The notes under the pieces are model-generated. The model made no database searches. It worked only from the letters and a program-made list of their open reading frames with translations, and had not been told where the DNA came from. Positions 1 through 6,592 of a stretch of 10,627 nucleotides of DNA are shown in pieces. Within the stretch, counting starts at the first letter, position 1. Each line of letters begins with the position of its first letter. The translations under genes and the position numbers were made by a program. The DNA is from Nitrospinae bacterium RIFCSPLOWO2_12_FULL_45_22 (GTDB taxonomy: Bacteria > 2-12-FULL-45-22): NCBI GenBank assembly GCA_001803565.1, contig MHDQ01000111.1:1210-11836 (forward strand), read 5' to 3'.

Positions 1-680
1 GTTACTATTTGGCTGGCTCGGGCAGGAAGATAAAGATCGAAGGGCTTATCCAGGAATTGAACCACGGCCATAGTGTATTGAGTGGTTCTCTCGGCTTGAC
101 CTTAAAGCTAGAAACCCAGGGCCGTACCGCTGAGGCCAGAAAGGCCTCTCTCAATGGCAAGGTATCAATTAGGGTAAAGAATGGTGTCCTTAAAAGATAC
201 TCCCTGATCTCCAAGATATTCTCCTTCTTGAATGTTTCCCAACTATTGGAACTAAAGCTACCTGATTTAGTCGCTAAGGGCATACCTTATAAAGAGATCG
301 GGGGAGATTTTCAGATAAAAAATGGGATAGCCCAGACCGATAATCTCTTTCTCGCCAGCCGCTCATTAAATATGGCCGCTATTGGCCAAATAGACCTAAC
401 GAGAAAGTCCCTTAATCTTACTATAGCCGTTCAACCCCTCCAGACAGTAGACAAGGTGGTAGCCCTGGTCCCTATTCTGGGGCATATATTGACCGATGAG
501 AAGAAGAGCTTGATCCTGGCTTTCTTTAACGCAAAAGGCCCCTGGAATGATCCGTCGGTTACGCCTATACCTTTTGCCTCGCTGAGGAAAGGCATACTAG
601 GAATCTTTAAGAGGATATTTTTACTCCCCAAAGATGTTGTCAAAGAGCCCTGGGAGGTCCTGTTACCCAAGCTACCGTAA
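1..680 (+). CDS. AsmA-like C-terminal domain protein, 5' partial
   Basis: The reading frame is open from the left edge (first complete codon at base 3), so the true start lies outside the window; the TTG at base 9 is only an internal leucine. The 225 visible residues form the C-terminal part of an AsmA/YhdP-type envelope protein. Such proteins are large, anchored in the inner membrane, span the periplasm and are linked to lipid transport and outer-membrane homeostasis. The signature is clear: alternating beta-rich segments, a GDFQIKNGIAQTDNLFL-type strand, GQIDLTRKSLNLTIAVQPLQ, then VPILGHILT and the closing AKGPWNDPSVTPIP motif. This is the order seen at the end of AsmA_2 domains. A basic, hydrophobic tail (KGILGIFKRIFLLPKDV) follows. 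The stop is TAA at 678-680. The family call is firm; substrate and exact role cannot be read from the sequence. Confidence 0.85.
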   Translation, partial: YYLAGSGRKIKIEGLIQELNHGHSVLSGSLGLTLKLETQGRTAEARKASLNGKVSIRVKNGVLKRYSLISKIFSFLNVSQLLELKLPDLVAKGIPYKEIGGDFQIKNGIAQTDNLFLASRSLNMAAIGQIDLTRKSLNLTIAVQPLQTVDKVVALVPILGHILTDEKKSLILAFFNAKGPWNDPSVTPIPFASLRKGILGIFKRIFLLPKDVVKEPWEVLLPKLP

Positions 681-733
681 ATAAACCATTGCCATAATTC
701 TATCTACTCTACCACCTTCCTCAAACCGCCCTG

Positions 734-758
734 CCCATTATTTATTTTTAAATAAGGG
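734..758. other. AT-rich hairpin downstream of asmA-like gene
   Basis: CCC (734-736) and TTATTTA (738-744) pair with TAAATAA (749-755) and GGG (756-758), with one bulged A and a TTTT loop. The hairpin lies 54 bases after the stop codon and could slow transcription. No U-tract follows on the plus strand, so it is not a textbook terminator. Confidence 0.25.
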
Positions 759-870
759 GGTACCAAATTATATTAGGCAAGGCGCTTCGCTCGTAGCCTA
801 GCTATAAGGGAAATAGCAACGGCTAAGAAGGATAAATAATCAGCATTCTTAATTCGAGTCAAAATTTTGC

Positions 871-900
871 TTGACTGTTTTTCCTACCCTATGGTAGAAT
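871..900 (+). promoter_or_regulatory. sigma70-type promoter, no obvious gene downstream
   Basis: TTGACT at 871-876 and TAGAAT at 895-900 are separated by 18 bases. They match the -35 (TTGACA) and -10 (TATAAT) consensus at five and four of six positions. An A/T-rich stretch (AAAATTTT, 861-868) lies just upstream, as an UP-like element would. A transcript would begin near 907, about 500 bases before the next plus-strand start codon at 1414. It would therefore give that gene a very long leader, make a non-coding RNA, or be the promoter of a lost gene. Confidence 0.5.
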
Positions 901-971
901 TTTAGAATAGATAAATTAACCCTACTTCGTACAGGTACAAATTAGGTTGTAGTTGCCGGGTTTAGCCTGCT

Positions 972-1181
972 TTACTTTAAATTTATTTTTAACATATTTA
1001 TACCTTCACTCAAGCCTTTAAGAGCATACTTAGGCTTCTGTAATTCAGCGGGGATAAAGGCTTTTATATGTGGGAGGATAGTTAGTCTTTTCCCTGATAA
1101 ATTTTTCCTGGCCATATCAATCATTTCAGACAGATGCCTAGTTACACTCCTTCCATGAGAATACTTATCCTGAAAAGGTCG
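972..1181 (-). pseudogene. C-terminal coding remnant, family not recognised
   Basis: On the minus strand an open frame runs from just after a TAG (1182-1184) to a TAA (972-974), 69 codons. Its conceptual product looks coding-like, with segments such as KYSHGRSVTRHLSEMIDMA, KNLSGKRLTILPHIKAFIPA and KPKYALKGLSEGINMLK. It is amphipathic and free of low-complexity sequence. It has no credible start: the first ATG (1122-1124) lies inside the protein-like stretch and has no Shine-Dalgarno site. I read it as the decayed 3' end of a gene of unknown family. A chance open frame remains possible. Confidence 0.35.
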
Positions 1182-1413
1182 CTAAAAAACTATATGCAGA
1201 CTACATGATTTTTCTAAAATCATACCGGTGTGAGCCATCTCTATTTCTGATTGTTAGTATTCTTCATTAATAGTTCTTCATTTTAAGGAGGAAAAGAGGC
1301 TCATTTAGGGGCGGGCACCCAATTTCTTTTTTAAGGTATTGGTTTTAGGCTAGTAGTTCAATTGTGGTTCCCAATAAAATAGTTCCAACGTCTTTAGAAG
1401 AGGAGGATTTGTC

Positions 1414-1803
1414 ATGATTAAAAAATTATTTTGCAGTCTAATTAGTATTTCGTTTTTCTCTACTTTTTGTACAGGCTGTGCCACTGTTGTTCATGGAAGC
1501 CGACAGAGTATTAGCATTAATTCAAGCCCGTCCAGTGCCACTGTTACAGTTAATGGGCATAAGGCATCCACCCCAACAACATTGTCCTTAAAAAGAAAGA
1601 AGGAATATATAGTTACCGTAGAAAAAGATGGGTATGAAAAAGGTCAGGCAATAATTGAGCAAAACTTTAATGGATGGTCGGCTATACTTGGCAATATAAT
1701 ATGGTTGGTACCCGGATTGATTATAGACTATGCGGTGGGCGGCATGTGGACCCTATCTCCAGAAAATGTTACCGTAACTCTTCAAAAGAAAGGGGAGGAC
1801 TAA
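1414..1803 (+). CDS. PEGA-domain-like lipoprotein
   Basis: This 129-residue protein begins with a basic and hydrophobic signal peptide ending in the lipobox-like FCTGC, which places the lipidated cysteine at residue 22. The mature protein should be tethered to the envelope. The start is GCATVVHGSRQSISINSSPS, like many small lipoproteins that open with CATI..G..Q. A PEGA-type beta domain follows at about residues 33-83: SSPSSATVTVNGHKASTP, then LKRKKEYIVTVEKDGYEKG, where the glycine-tyrosine step is typical. A hydrophobic stretch (about 88-107, WSAILGNIIWLVPGLIIDYA) and a final beta strand close the protein. AGGAGG at 1401-1406 lies seven bases before the ATG and fixes the start. The gene stands alone, with gene-poor DNA on both sides. 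PEGA domains are often seen in surface or S-layer-associated proteins; the specific role is unknown. The lipoprotein call is strong, the PEGA assignment good. Confidence 0.8.
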   Translation: MIKKLFCSLISISFFSTFCTGCATVVHGSRQSISINSSPSSATVTVNGHKASTPTTLSLKRKKEYIVTVEKDGYEKGQAIIEQNFNGWSAILGNIIWLVPGLIIDYAVGGMWTLSPENVTVTLQKKGED

Positions 1804-1837
1804 TCCAAATCTTGACTAGAGAATAAAATTTATTATC

Positions 1838-1854
1838 CACAGATTGCACAGATT
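1838..1854. repeat. short direct repeat CACAGATT-G-CACAGATT
   Basis: CACAGATT (1838-1845) repeats after one base at 1847-1854. Very similar CCACAGATTACACAGATT strings occur in intergenic DNA of many environmental bacterial genomes, as I recall, and may be part of a dispersed element. The adjoining GC hairpin could belong to the same unit. Confidence 0.4.
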
Positions 1855-1855
1855 T

Positions 1856-1896
1856 ACCCATCTGAGGAGGGGGGACTTTATCCCCCCTCTAAGGGT
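1856..1896. terminator. strong GC hairpin after the lipoprotein gene
   Basis: GAGGGGGG (1867-1874) pairs perfectly with CCCCCCTC (1882-1889) around a seven-base loop. The arms ACCC (1856-1859) and GGGT (1893-1896) can extend the structure across small internal mismatches. It lies 53 bases beyond the lipoprotein stop and would be very stable in RNA. No run of T follows on the plus strand, so it is either a factor-assisted terminator or a dispersed palindromic element rather than a canonical intrinsic terminator. Confidence 0.35.
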
Positions 1897-1943
1897 GACA
1901 AAAGTCGCTCTTACCTGAGTGTCGTTATTTCTCTTAAAAATAG

Positions 1944-2330
1944 CTCCTTTCTTATGCTATCACAGATGCCTCGGGCGCATACCAACTTGCTTTAGCTCCG
2001 GGTACCTATGACCTCTGGGTCGAACCACCCACCTCTGTTTCGGAATCAACTATTAGGGCCCAAAAGGGCTTCCCTTGGGAGAAAAGAAATTATGCTAAAG
2101 ACTTTTGTCAGAGATCGTATAAAGCAAAATATTGGTGCCCTAAATATCAAGAGGTAAGGAGATTGTCTTATGAGGGCATTTACTTGGCCTCTTTTAATAA
2201 TAATCATCCTATTTGGAATACTGGCTACTGGCTGGTCAGGGGACCAGCCTACCCTGGTGACTATTCATGGGCGGCAGCTCATGGTAAAGGGAGCTTCATC
2301 TGCTATCAAAATGTCCTTACAACCTATTGA
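1944..2330 (+). pseudogene. carboxypeptidase-regulatory-like domain fragment
   Basis: A frame without a start codon is open from just after a TAG (1941-1943) to the TGA at 2328-2330. Its beginning reads YAITDASGAYQLALAPGTYD followed by LWVEPP. This is the hallmark strand-turn-strand pattern of carboxypeptidase-regulatory-like (CarboxypepD_reg) beta domains: T-D-x-x-G-x-Y-x-L, then PGTY and a closing hydrophobic strand. Such domains serve as structural modules in large exported proteins. The convincing part ends near base 2040; the rest (rich in K, Y, C) does not look like a domain and overlaps the start of another gene. I read it as an internal piece left after deletion, with no start or signal sequence. 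Only the first 30 codons or so are supported by motif. Confidence 0.5.
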
Positions 2331-2346
2331 GGCTAATATCCCATGA
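2170..2346 (+). pseudogene. truncated 5' end of an exported protein gene
   Basis: AAGGAG (2155-2160) lies nine bases before ATG 2170, the start of a 58-codon frame that ends in two consecutive TGA codons (2344-2349). The product opens with a classic signal peptide (MRAFTWPLLIIIILFGILAT), then GDQPTLVTIHGRQLMVKG. That start resembles exported glycoside-hydrolase-type proteins in which V-x-G-R-x-L-x-V-N-G-x-P-F precedes the catalytic barrel. After the glycine near base 2292 the similarity stops, and the remaining codons (ASSAIKMSLQPIEANIP) read antisense through a PIN-domain remnant. The gene is therefore cut off after about 41 residues. The translation start looks intact, so a short secreted peptide may still be made. 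The glycosidase resemblance is an inference from a short motif. Confidence 0.5.
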
Positions 2347-2528
2347 TGAATTCGGTCTGGCGGAAATTTTTCTGGCAAGATACATAAGTTTCTTAAAATT
2401 TCCTTAATCTCTTTAGGAACGACATCGTATGTCTGAACTCTCGACAAAATCTTGCACATCAATTTATGTATCGTGCTGGAAGCCAGACCTAGAGGTGATT
2501 TGGAGTATTTTTTAACCCATGTATCCCA
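2265..2528 (-). pseudogene. PIN-domain (VapC-like) toxin remnant
   Basis: The minus strand carries an 88-codon frame with no proper start, bounded by TAA (2529-2531) and TGA (2265-2267). Its ends resemble the VapC subgroup of the LDTHxWxW type. Near the beginning is WDTWVKKYSKSPLGLASSTI, comparable to LDTHTWIW...PLS. Near the end is PPDRIHHGILASIGCKDILI followed by ADEA, comparable to the conserved P-x-D-R-I-x-x-A-T-A...L-x-T-A-D-E. The central acidic part expected of a 130-residue PIN ribonuclease is shortened, and the tail after ADEA is replaced by foreign sequence (PFTMSCRP). The ATG at 2460-2462 is internal to the similarity. VapC toxins cleave RNA; this copy looks dead. The PIN call rests on recognised motifs, not on a search. 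Confidence 0.45.
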
Positions 2529-2663
2529 TTAGGGAAATTTGGAATTGAACAAGATTTATGATTGAAAAGTTCTATCGGGTAGATATTTCAGTCGCAAATC
2601 TGGTAAAATGGATTTATTGATCTCCTAGATTTTAAAAATATACATAACAGGGGGTAATAAATA

Positions 2664-5600
2664 ATGAAAAGGGAGAAAATATCTTTCTGGATATTTCCTT
2701 TTATTGCCTTGGCATTGGCTTTCTTTGGTGTGAAAGCTGACAGTTATATTTCTGCGAATTTTTCGGAAGACGACCCATCTCTTTTTAAAGCCGCTGAATC
2801 GGACTGGAATGCTCAGCAGTGGGATAAAGCTTTAAGCAATTACAAAAAGCTGATTGAAAGATCCCCAGATAGTCCTTATGCTGCCAAATCTTATATCAGG
2901 CAAGGCATGTATTTCAAATACCAAAAAGAATGGAGCAAAGCCATCGCCGAGTATGAAAAAGCCGTAAGGGGATTCCCGGGGACTCGTGATGCCCAGGATG
3001 CTAAGACTGCTATTGCTGCCGTTTACTACTTTCGAGAAGAATTTCCCCAGGCCCTTTCTCTATTCCATGAAGTGCTTCAGGAGACTTCTGATTGGGACCA
3101 GATCAAATACTGTTCATATTGGATAAGAGAGATTAAACGAAGAATGACCTTTGAAGATAAAAAATGTTCCAAATGTGGCCCGGCCGCGCTTAATGAAGTA
3201 TTCAGGTTATCTGATATGCAAGTTTCTTTGGATGAGATATCCAATATGATACCGGCTAAAAAGGACAGGATATCTATGCAGGATTTAAAAAAGGTAGCTG
3301 AGAAAAAAGGCTTAAAGGCCATAGGAGTTAATCTAACCTTGACTCAACTGCTGGAGGTAGATAAGCCCGTAATTGCCTTTCTCAAATATAACCATTACGT
3401 CGTTGTTACCAGATATCAGTCCGGCAGAATTACCTTTATCGATCCAGGAGAAAGAAATGCGGTTAAATTCCTAGCTGAAAAGGATTTTAATAACCTTTGG
3501 AGTGGTGACACCTTAGTTTTTTCGCCTCTCAAGCCAAAAGCTGCGCTTAGGTTTCTCAGTGAGAAAGAGATGGAGAGGATCCGAGGGGCAGTCTGTTGGT
3601 GTTGTCCACCCTCAGGTTTAGGGGATCGTCGGGATAATCGAAACGTGGAGTATGATACTACCAGTTGTCAACTTAGCGGGAGTTCGGCACAACAAGGGAT
3701 GCCAATCCTGATGGTAAATACTGTCAATCTTAATATGTTGGTGCAGGATACTGATTTGGTTTACTCGGGCCGAGGGCCAACCATTGAGATAAGGAGAACT
3801 TATAACGCTGATGATCCGAGGGATGGCCCCTTTGGTCGAAGCTGGACCTTTAACTACAATCTTACTTTAACGGAAAATCCGGATAAGAGTATCGATATAA
3901 GAATAGAATCTGGGAAGATCGACCACTTTATTTATACTGATCAAGGAAGCTATATCGCTCCTGAAGGGGTATATGATACCTTAGCGAAAAACACTGATGG
4001 TACTTATTCCCTCAAGATTAAAGAAGATAAGACTATCCAAAATTTTAGCGCCGATGGGAGGCTTATTAGTATTGCTGACCGTAATGGAAATACTATTACC
4101 TTTCAATACGATGATGGTGGCCGACTGATTTCTGTGATTGATCCTGTTAGCAGAAAAACTACTTTTACTTATGGCTCTAATGGCAAAATAACTACCTTAA
4201 CAGATCCTCTTGGTAGAACTGTAATCTATAATTATGACCAGAATGACAACTTAATCAGAGTTATAGATATGGCTGGAACTCAGGTAGGTTTCACTTACGA
4301 TGAGAATAGCTATATGACAGCAATAACCACTCCCAAGGGGACCACGACTATCGCATACGAGAGGTCTTCCGACGGTTATGCCATCAAATCTATAACCGAT
4401 CCTTTAAGTTATACAAAAAATTACGATACCCGTGAGAGCCACACTCAGGTGAGAATAATTGATCCTGGAGGTAATCCGACTGTTTATAACAACAATTATG
4501 AAGGTCTAACAGAAAGTATTATTGATGCCCTGGGCAATAAAACTAGTTTTCAATACGATTCCTTGAGCAACCGGACCAAAATTGTTGATGCTGGCCAACG
4601 CACAACTACCCTCAGTTACGATACCCGCGGCAACGTAACGAAGATAACAGACCCTTTGGGAAACAAGGTAGAGTTTAGCTATGATACCCATGATAATCTC
4701 ACTCAGATGATAGAGCCCTCAGGAAATGCCTATCTTTATAAATACGATGCAAAAGATAATCCAGTAGAGATAACCGATCCCGAGGGCGAGAAGACTATCT
4801 TTGGCTATGATACATTTGGTCAGTTGGCCAGCTTAACCGATGCTAAAGGGAATACTACTGCCTTTGCCTATGATGATCAGGGTAATCTTATTAGTATGAG
4901 AGATGCCTTGGGTAATACCTGGTCTTATGCCTATGACGCGGTAGGTAGGTTGACTTCTCGTACGGATGCAAAAGGAAATACCACCTATTACAATTATGAT
5001 GGTATTAATAGACTAACTAAAATTATTTACCCTGATGGAAGCACCACCCAATACACTTACGAATGCTGTAATTTAACCAGTATTACAGACCAGAATGGAA
5101 CCTCTACCTTTGAATACGATCAGGTGAACAGACCGATCCGTTTCACCAATACTGATAATAATACTATAGAATATGGCTATGATGCAGTAGGTAACCTTAT
5201 TTCCCTCACCTATCCTGATGGTAAAGTGGTGCACTATGAGTATGACGAGGTTAATCGCTTGAGAAAGGTGACCGATTGGCTTAATAATATCGCGATCTAT
5301 GGTTATAATGCTGTGGGTAACCTCATGTATAGCTATACTCCCAACGGGCCGATTGTTGCCTACCAATACGATAAGGCCAATAGATTAATATCTTTAATTA
5401 ATGCAAAATCAGATGGCTCAATAGTCTCCAGCTATAATTACACCTTAGATAGCCTGGGAAACAGGTTAGATATTTCTCTTTACGAACCCCTTGCCCCAAC
5501 GCTTACACCAACTAGTATGAGTTATACGTATGACCTGGACAATCGGATTGTCTCAGCTAATGGAAAAAGCTTCATTCACGATGCTAATGGGAATTTAATA

Positions 5601-6452
5601 GGGGTGGATAATAAGACCACATATACCTATGACTTCAGAGATATGCTTATCCAAGCTTCATCCGATGGCTATAACATACAATATAAATATGATAGCCTGG
5701 GGAACAGGATAGCCAGAACCGAAAATGGGGCTACCACCAGGTACATAGTAGATCCGAATCGGCTATTATCTCATGTGCTGGCTGAAACCGATGACCAAGG
5801 CAATATAACTAGCTATTATGTGTATGGCTTAGGCCTTATATCAAAGATAACCCCTGGCGGGAAAGCTTACTTTTACTATTATGACGGGTTAGGGAGTACC
5901 GTTGCCATAAGCGACTTCACTGGGAACTTAGTGAATAAATATTCCTACAACCCATTTGGAAAGGTTACAAACAGTGAAGAGGCCATCTCTAACCCATTCA
6001 AATATGTTGGGAGATATGGGGTGATGGATGAGGGTAATGGACTGCTGTATATGCGAGCAAGGTATTATGACCCTGAGGTGGGAAGGTTTATAAATAAAGA
6101 CCCGATTGGGTTGTTGGGTGGGTTAAATATGTATGCGTATGTGGGGAATAATCCCGTTAATAATGTTGACGCAAATGGTCAGCAAGTATTAGAAACAGCT
6201 GTCGCTGTGATAATTACCACAGCCATAGTAACATATGCTGCTTACAGTGTTGCCAAAGCTTATTACAAAGCTGTTAGAACCATGTTTAGTAATCTAGGTA
6301 ATCTCAATAAAGTTAATGAGGCCGCGTTGGATTTAGAGAAAGATCTTTTTATATCCCAGTTCTCGCCAGGAATAGACAAATTGCTTGATGAATTGATTAA
6401 AAGGAGTCCAGAGTATAGAGAATACAAGAAGAAAATACAGGAATGTCCTTAA
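2664..6452 (+). CDS. exported TPR / C39-like peptidase / Rhs (YD-repeat) protein
   Basis: This is a 1262-residue modular protein. Residues 1-26 form a signal peptide. Residues 40-140 hold TPR-like helices (AESDWNAQQWDKALSNYKKL; EWSKAIAEYEKAVRGFPG). Residues 165-290 resemble a C39-type cysteine peptidase, with Cys171 in KCGPAAL, His244 in NHYVVV and Asp260 in FIDPG forming a plausible triad. A Cys-rich linker (311-335) leads to a DUF6531-like entry domain (about 350-400: SGRGPTIEIRRTYNADD). YD repeats follow from about 480 to 1060, many with a 21-residue period. The Rhs core (about 1071-1172) includes YNPFGK, LLYMRARYYDPEVGRFI and DPIGLLGGLNMYAYVGNNP. The last 89 residues are the variable tip, with a hydrophobic stretch at 1177-1197. 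Rhs proteins form a shell around a C-terminal toxin released by self-cleavage. AGGGGGT (2649-2655) precedes the ATG. No immunity gene is evident next to it. The architecture is firm; toxin activity is inferred. Confidence 0.9.
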   Translation: MKREKISFWIFPFIALALAFFGVKADSYISANFSEDDPSLFKAAESDWNAQQWDKALSNYKKLIERSPDSPYAAKSYIRQGMYFKYQKEWSKAIAEYEKAVRGFPGTRDAQDAKTAIAAVYYFREEFPQALSLFHEVLQETSDWDQIKYCSYWIREIKRRMTFEDKKCSKCGPAALNEVFRLSDMQVSLDEISNMIPAKKDRISMQDLKKVAEKKGLKAIGVNLTLTQLLEVDKPVIAFLKYNHYVVVTRYQSGRITFIDPGERNAVKFLAEKDFNNLWSGDTLVFSPLKPKAALRFLSEKEMERIRGAVCWCCPPSGLGDRRDNRNVEYDTTSCQLSGSSAQQGMPILMVNTVNLNMLVQDTDLVYSGRGPTIEIRRTYNADDPRDGPFGRSWTFNYNLTLTENPDKSIDIRIESGKIDHFIYTDQGSYIAPEGVYDTLAKNTDGTYSLKIKEDKTIQNFSADGRLISIADRNGNTITFQYDDGGRLISVIDPVSRKTTFTYGSNGKITTLTDPLGRTVIYNYDQNDNLIRVIDMAGTQVGFTYDENSYMTAITTPKGTTTIAYERSSDGYAIKSITDPLSYTKNYDTRESHTQVRIIDPGGNPTVYNNNYEGLTESIIDALGNKTSFQYDSLSNRTKIVDAGQRTTTLSYDTRGNVTKITDPLGNKVEFSYDTHDNLTQMIEPSGNAYLYKYDAKDNPVEITDPEGEKTIFGYDTFGQLASLTDAKGNTTAFAYDDQGNLISMRDALGNTWSYAYDAVGRLTSRTDAKGNTTYYNYDGINRLTKIIYPDGSTTQYTYECCNLTSITDQNGTSTFEYDQVNRPIRFTNTDNNTIEYGYDAVGNLISLTYPDGKVVHYEYDEVNRLRKVTDWLNNIAIYGYNAVGNLMYSYTPNGPIVAYQYDKANRLISLINAKSDGSIVSSYNYTLDSLGNRLDISLYEPLAPTLTPTSMSYTYDLDNRIVSANGKSFIHDANGNLIGVDNKTTYTYDFRDMLIQASSDGYNIQYKYDSLGNRIARTENGATTRYIVDPNRLLSHVLAETDDQGNITSYYVYGLGLISKITPGGKAYFYYYDGLGSTVAISDFTGNLVNKYSYNPFGKVTNSEEAISNPFKYVGRYGVMDEGNGLLYMRARYYDPEVGRFINKDPIGLLGGLNMYAYVGNNPVNNVDANGQQVLETAVAVIITTAIVTYAAYSVAKAYYKAVRTMFSNLGNLNKVNEAALDLEKDLFISQFSPGIDKLLDELIKRSPEYREYKKKIQECP

Positions 6453-6592
6453 GGAATGAAAGAAGGGGTCGTCTATACAAGATACATTAGAAAAGGCTAA
6501 ACCTTTGATATTAATAAAAAGGCAGATATGCAAAGTGACAAATTATTTAAAGATGAAGAGGTGTCAAAAACGAAGGGATGAGAAGTGATAAT
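6453..6592. other. short gap after the Rhs gene with only mini-frames
   Basis: An immunity gene would be expected here, but only two very short frames exist, in the same register. ATG 6456 gives 14 codons ending at TAA 6498-6500. After that stop the frame reads on through ATG 6534 to a TGA, encoding a lysine-rich stretch (MQSDKLFKDEEVSKTKG). The pair could be a small broken gene, but I recognise neither. A GGGATGAG stretch near 6576 could serve as ribosome-binding site for the broken gene starting at GTG 6585. Confidence 0.4.

Larger units (their letters stand above)
681..1413. other. gene-poor intergenic stretch
   Basis: No intact gene is visible on either strand in these 733 bases. The stretch is AT-rich and holds several short inverted repeats, a good sigma70-type promoter at 871-900, a minus-strand coding remnant at 972-1181 and the Shine-Dalgarno site of the next gene (AGGAGG, 1401-1406). 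A TAGGGGCGGGCACCC stretch at 1306-1320 followed by TTTCTTTTTT looks like half of a GC-rich palindrome, but its partner arm is missing. I see no tRNA, rRNA or riboswitch architecture. Confidence 0.6.
1804..2663. other. intergenic graveyard of three gene fragments
   Basis: No intact gene lies in these 860 bases. They hold a short direct repeat (1838-1854), a strong GC hairpin (1856-1896), a carboxypeptidase-regulatory-like fragment (1944 onward), the 5' end of an exported-protein gene (2170-2346) and a minus-strand PIN-domain remnant (2265-2528). From 2529 to 2663 I see only AT-rich DNA and the AGGGGGT ribosome-binding site (2649-2655) of the Rhs gene. I found no convincing promoter for that gene. 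Confidence 0.6.

Noticed and set aside
5-670. Two minus-strand open frames opposite the AsmA-like gene
   Set aside because: They lie antisense to a well-supported coding region and have no recognisable motifs or start signals.
774-800. Inverted repeat TAGGC / GCCTA with inner GCG-CTT-CGC
   Set aside because: The arms are short and the inner stem is off-centre. No function can be argued.
1012-1063. Inverted repeat AAGCCTTT / AAAGGCTT
   Set aside because: The loop is 36 bases and the repeat lies within the minus-strand coding-like remnant. It is weak as a terminator.
1205-1223. Perfect inverted repeat ATGATTTT / AAAATCAT with a three-base loop
   Set aside because: All but one base pair per arm is A-T, it has no T-run or link to a gene, and such repeats are expected by chance in AT-rich DNA.
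1306-1330. GC-rich stretch TAGGGGCGGGCACCC followed by T-rich sequence as a terminator
   Set aside because: The only possible stem is three base pairs. It may be half of a dispersed palindrome, but the other half is absent.
3077-5366. Minus-strand open frames opposite the Rhs gene
   Set aside because: Their spacing follows the YD repeats of the real gene. They are antisense shadows of repetitive coding sequence.
6333-6533. Minus-strand open frame over the end of the Rhs gene, possible immunity gene
   Set aside because: It overlaps the Rhs tip almost entirely in antisense, has no ribosome-binding site, and its product shows no domain-like pattern.
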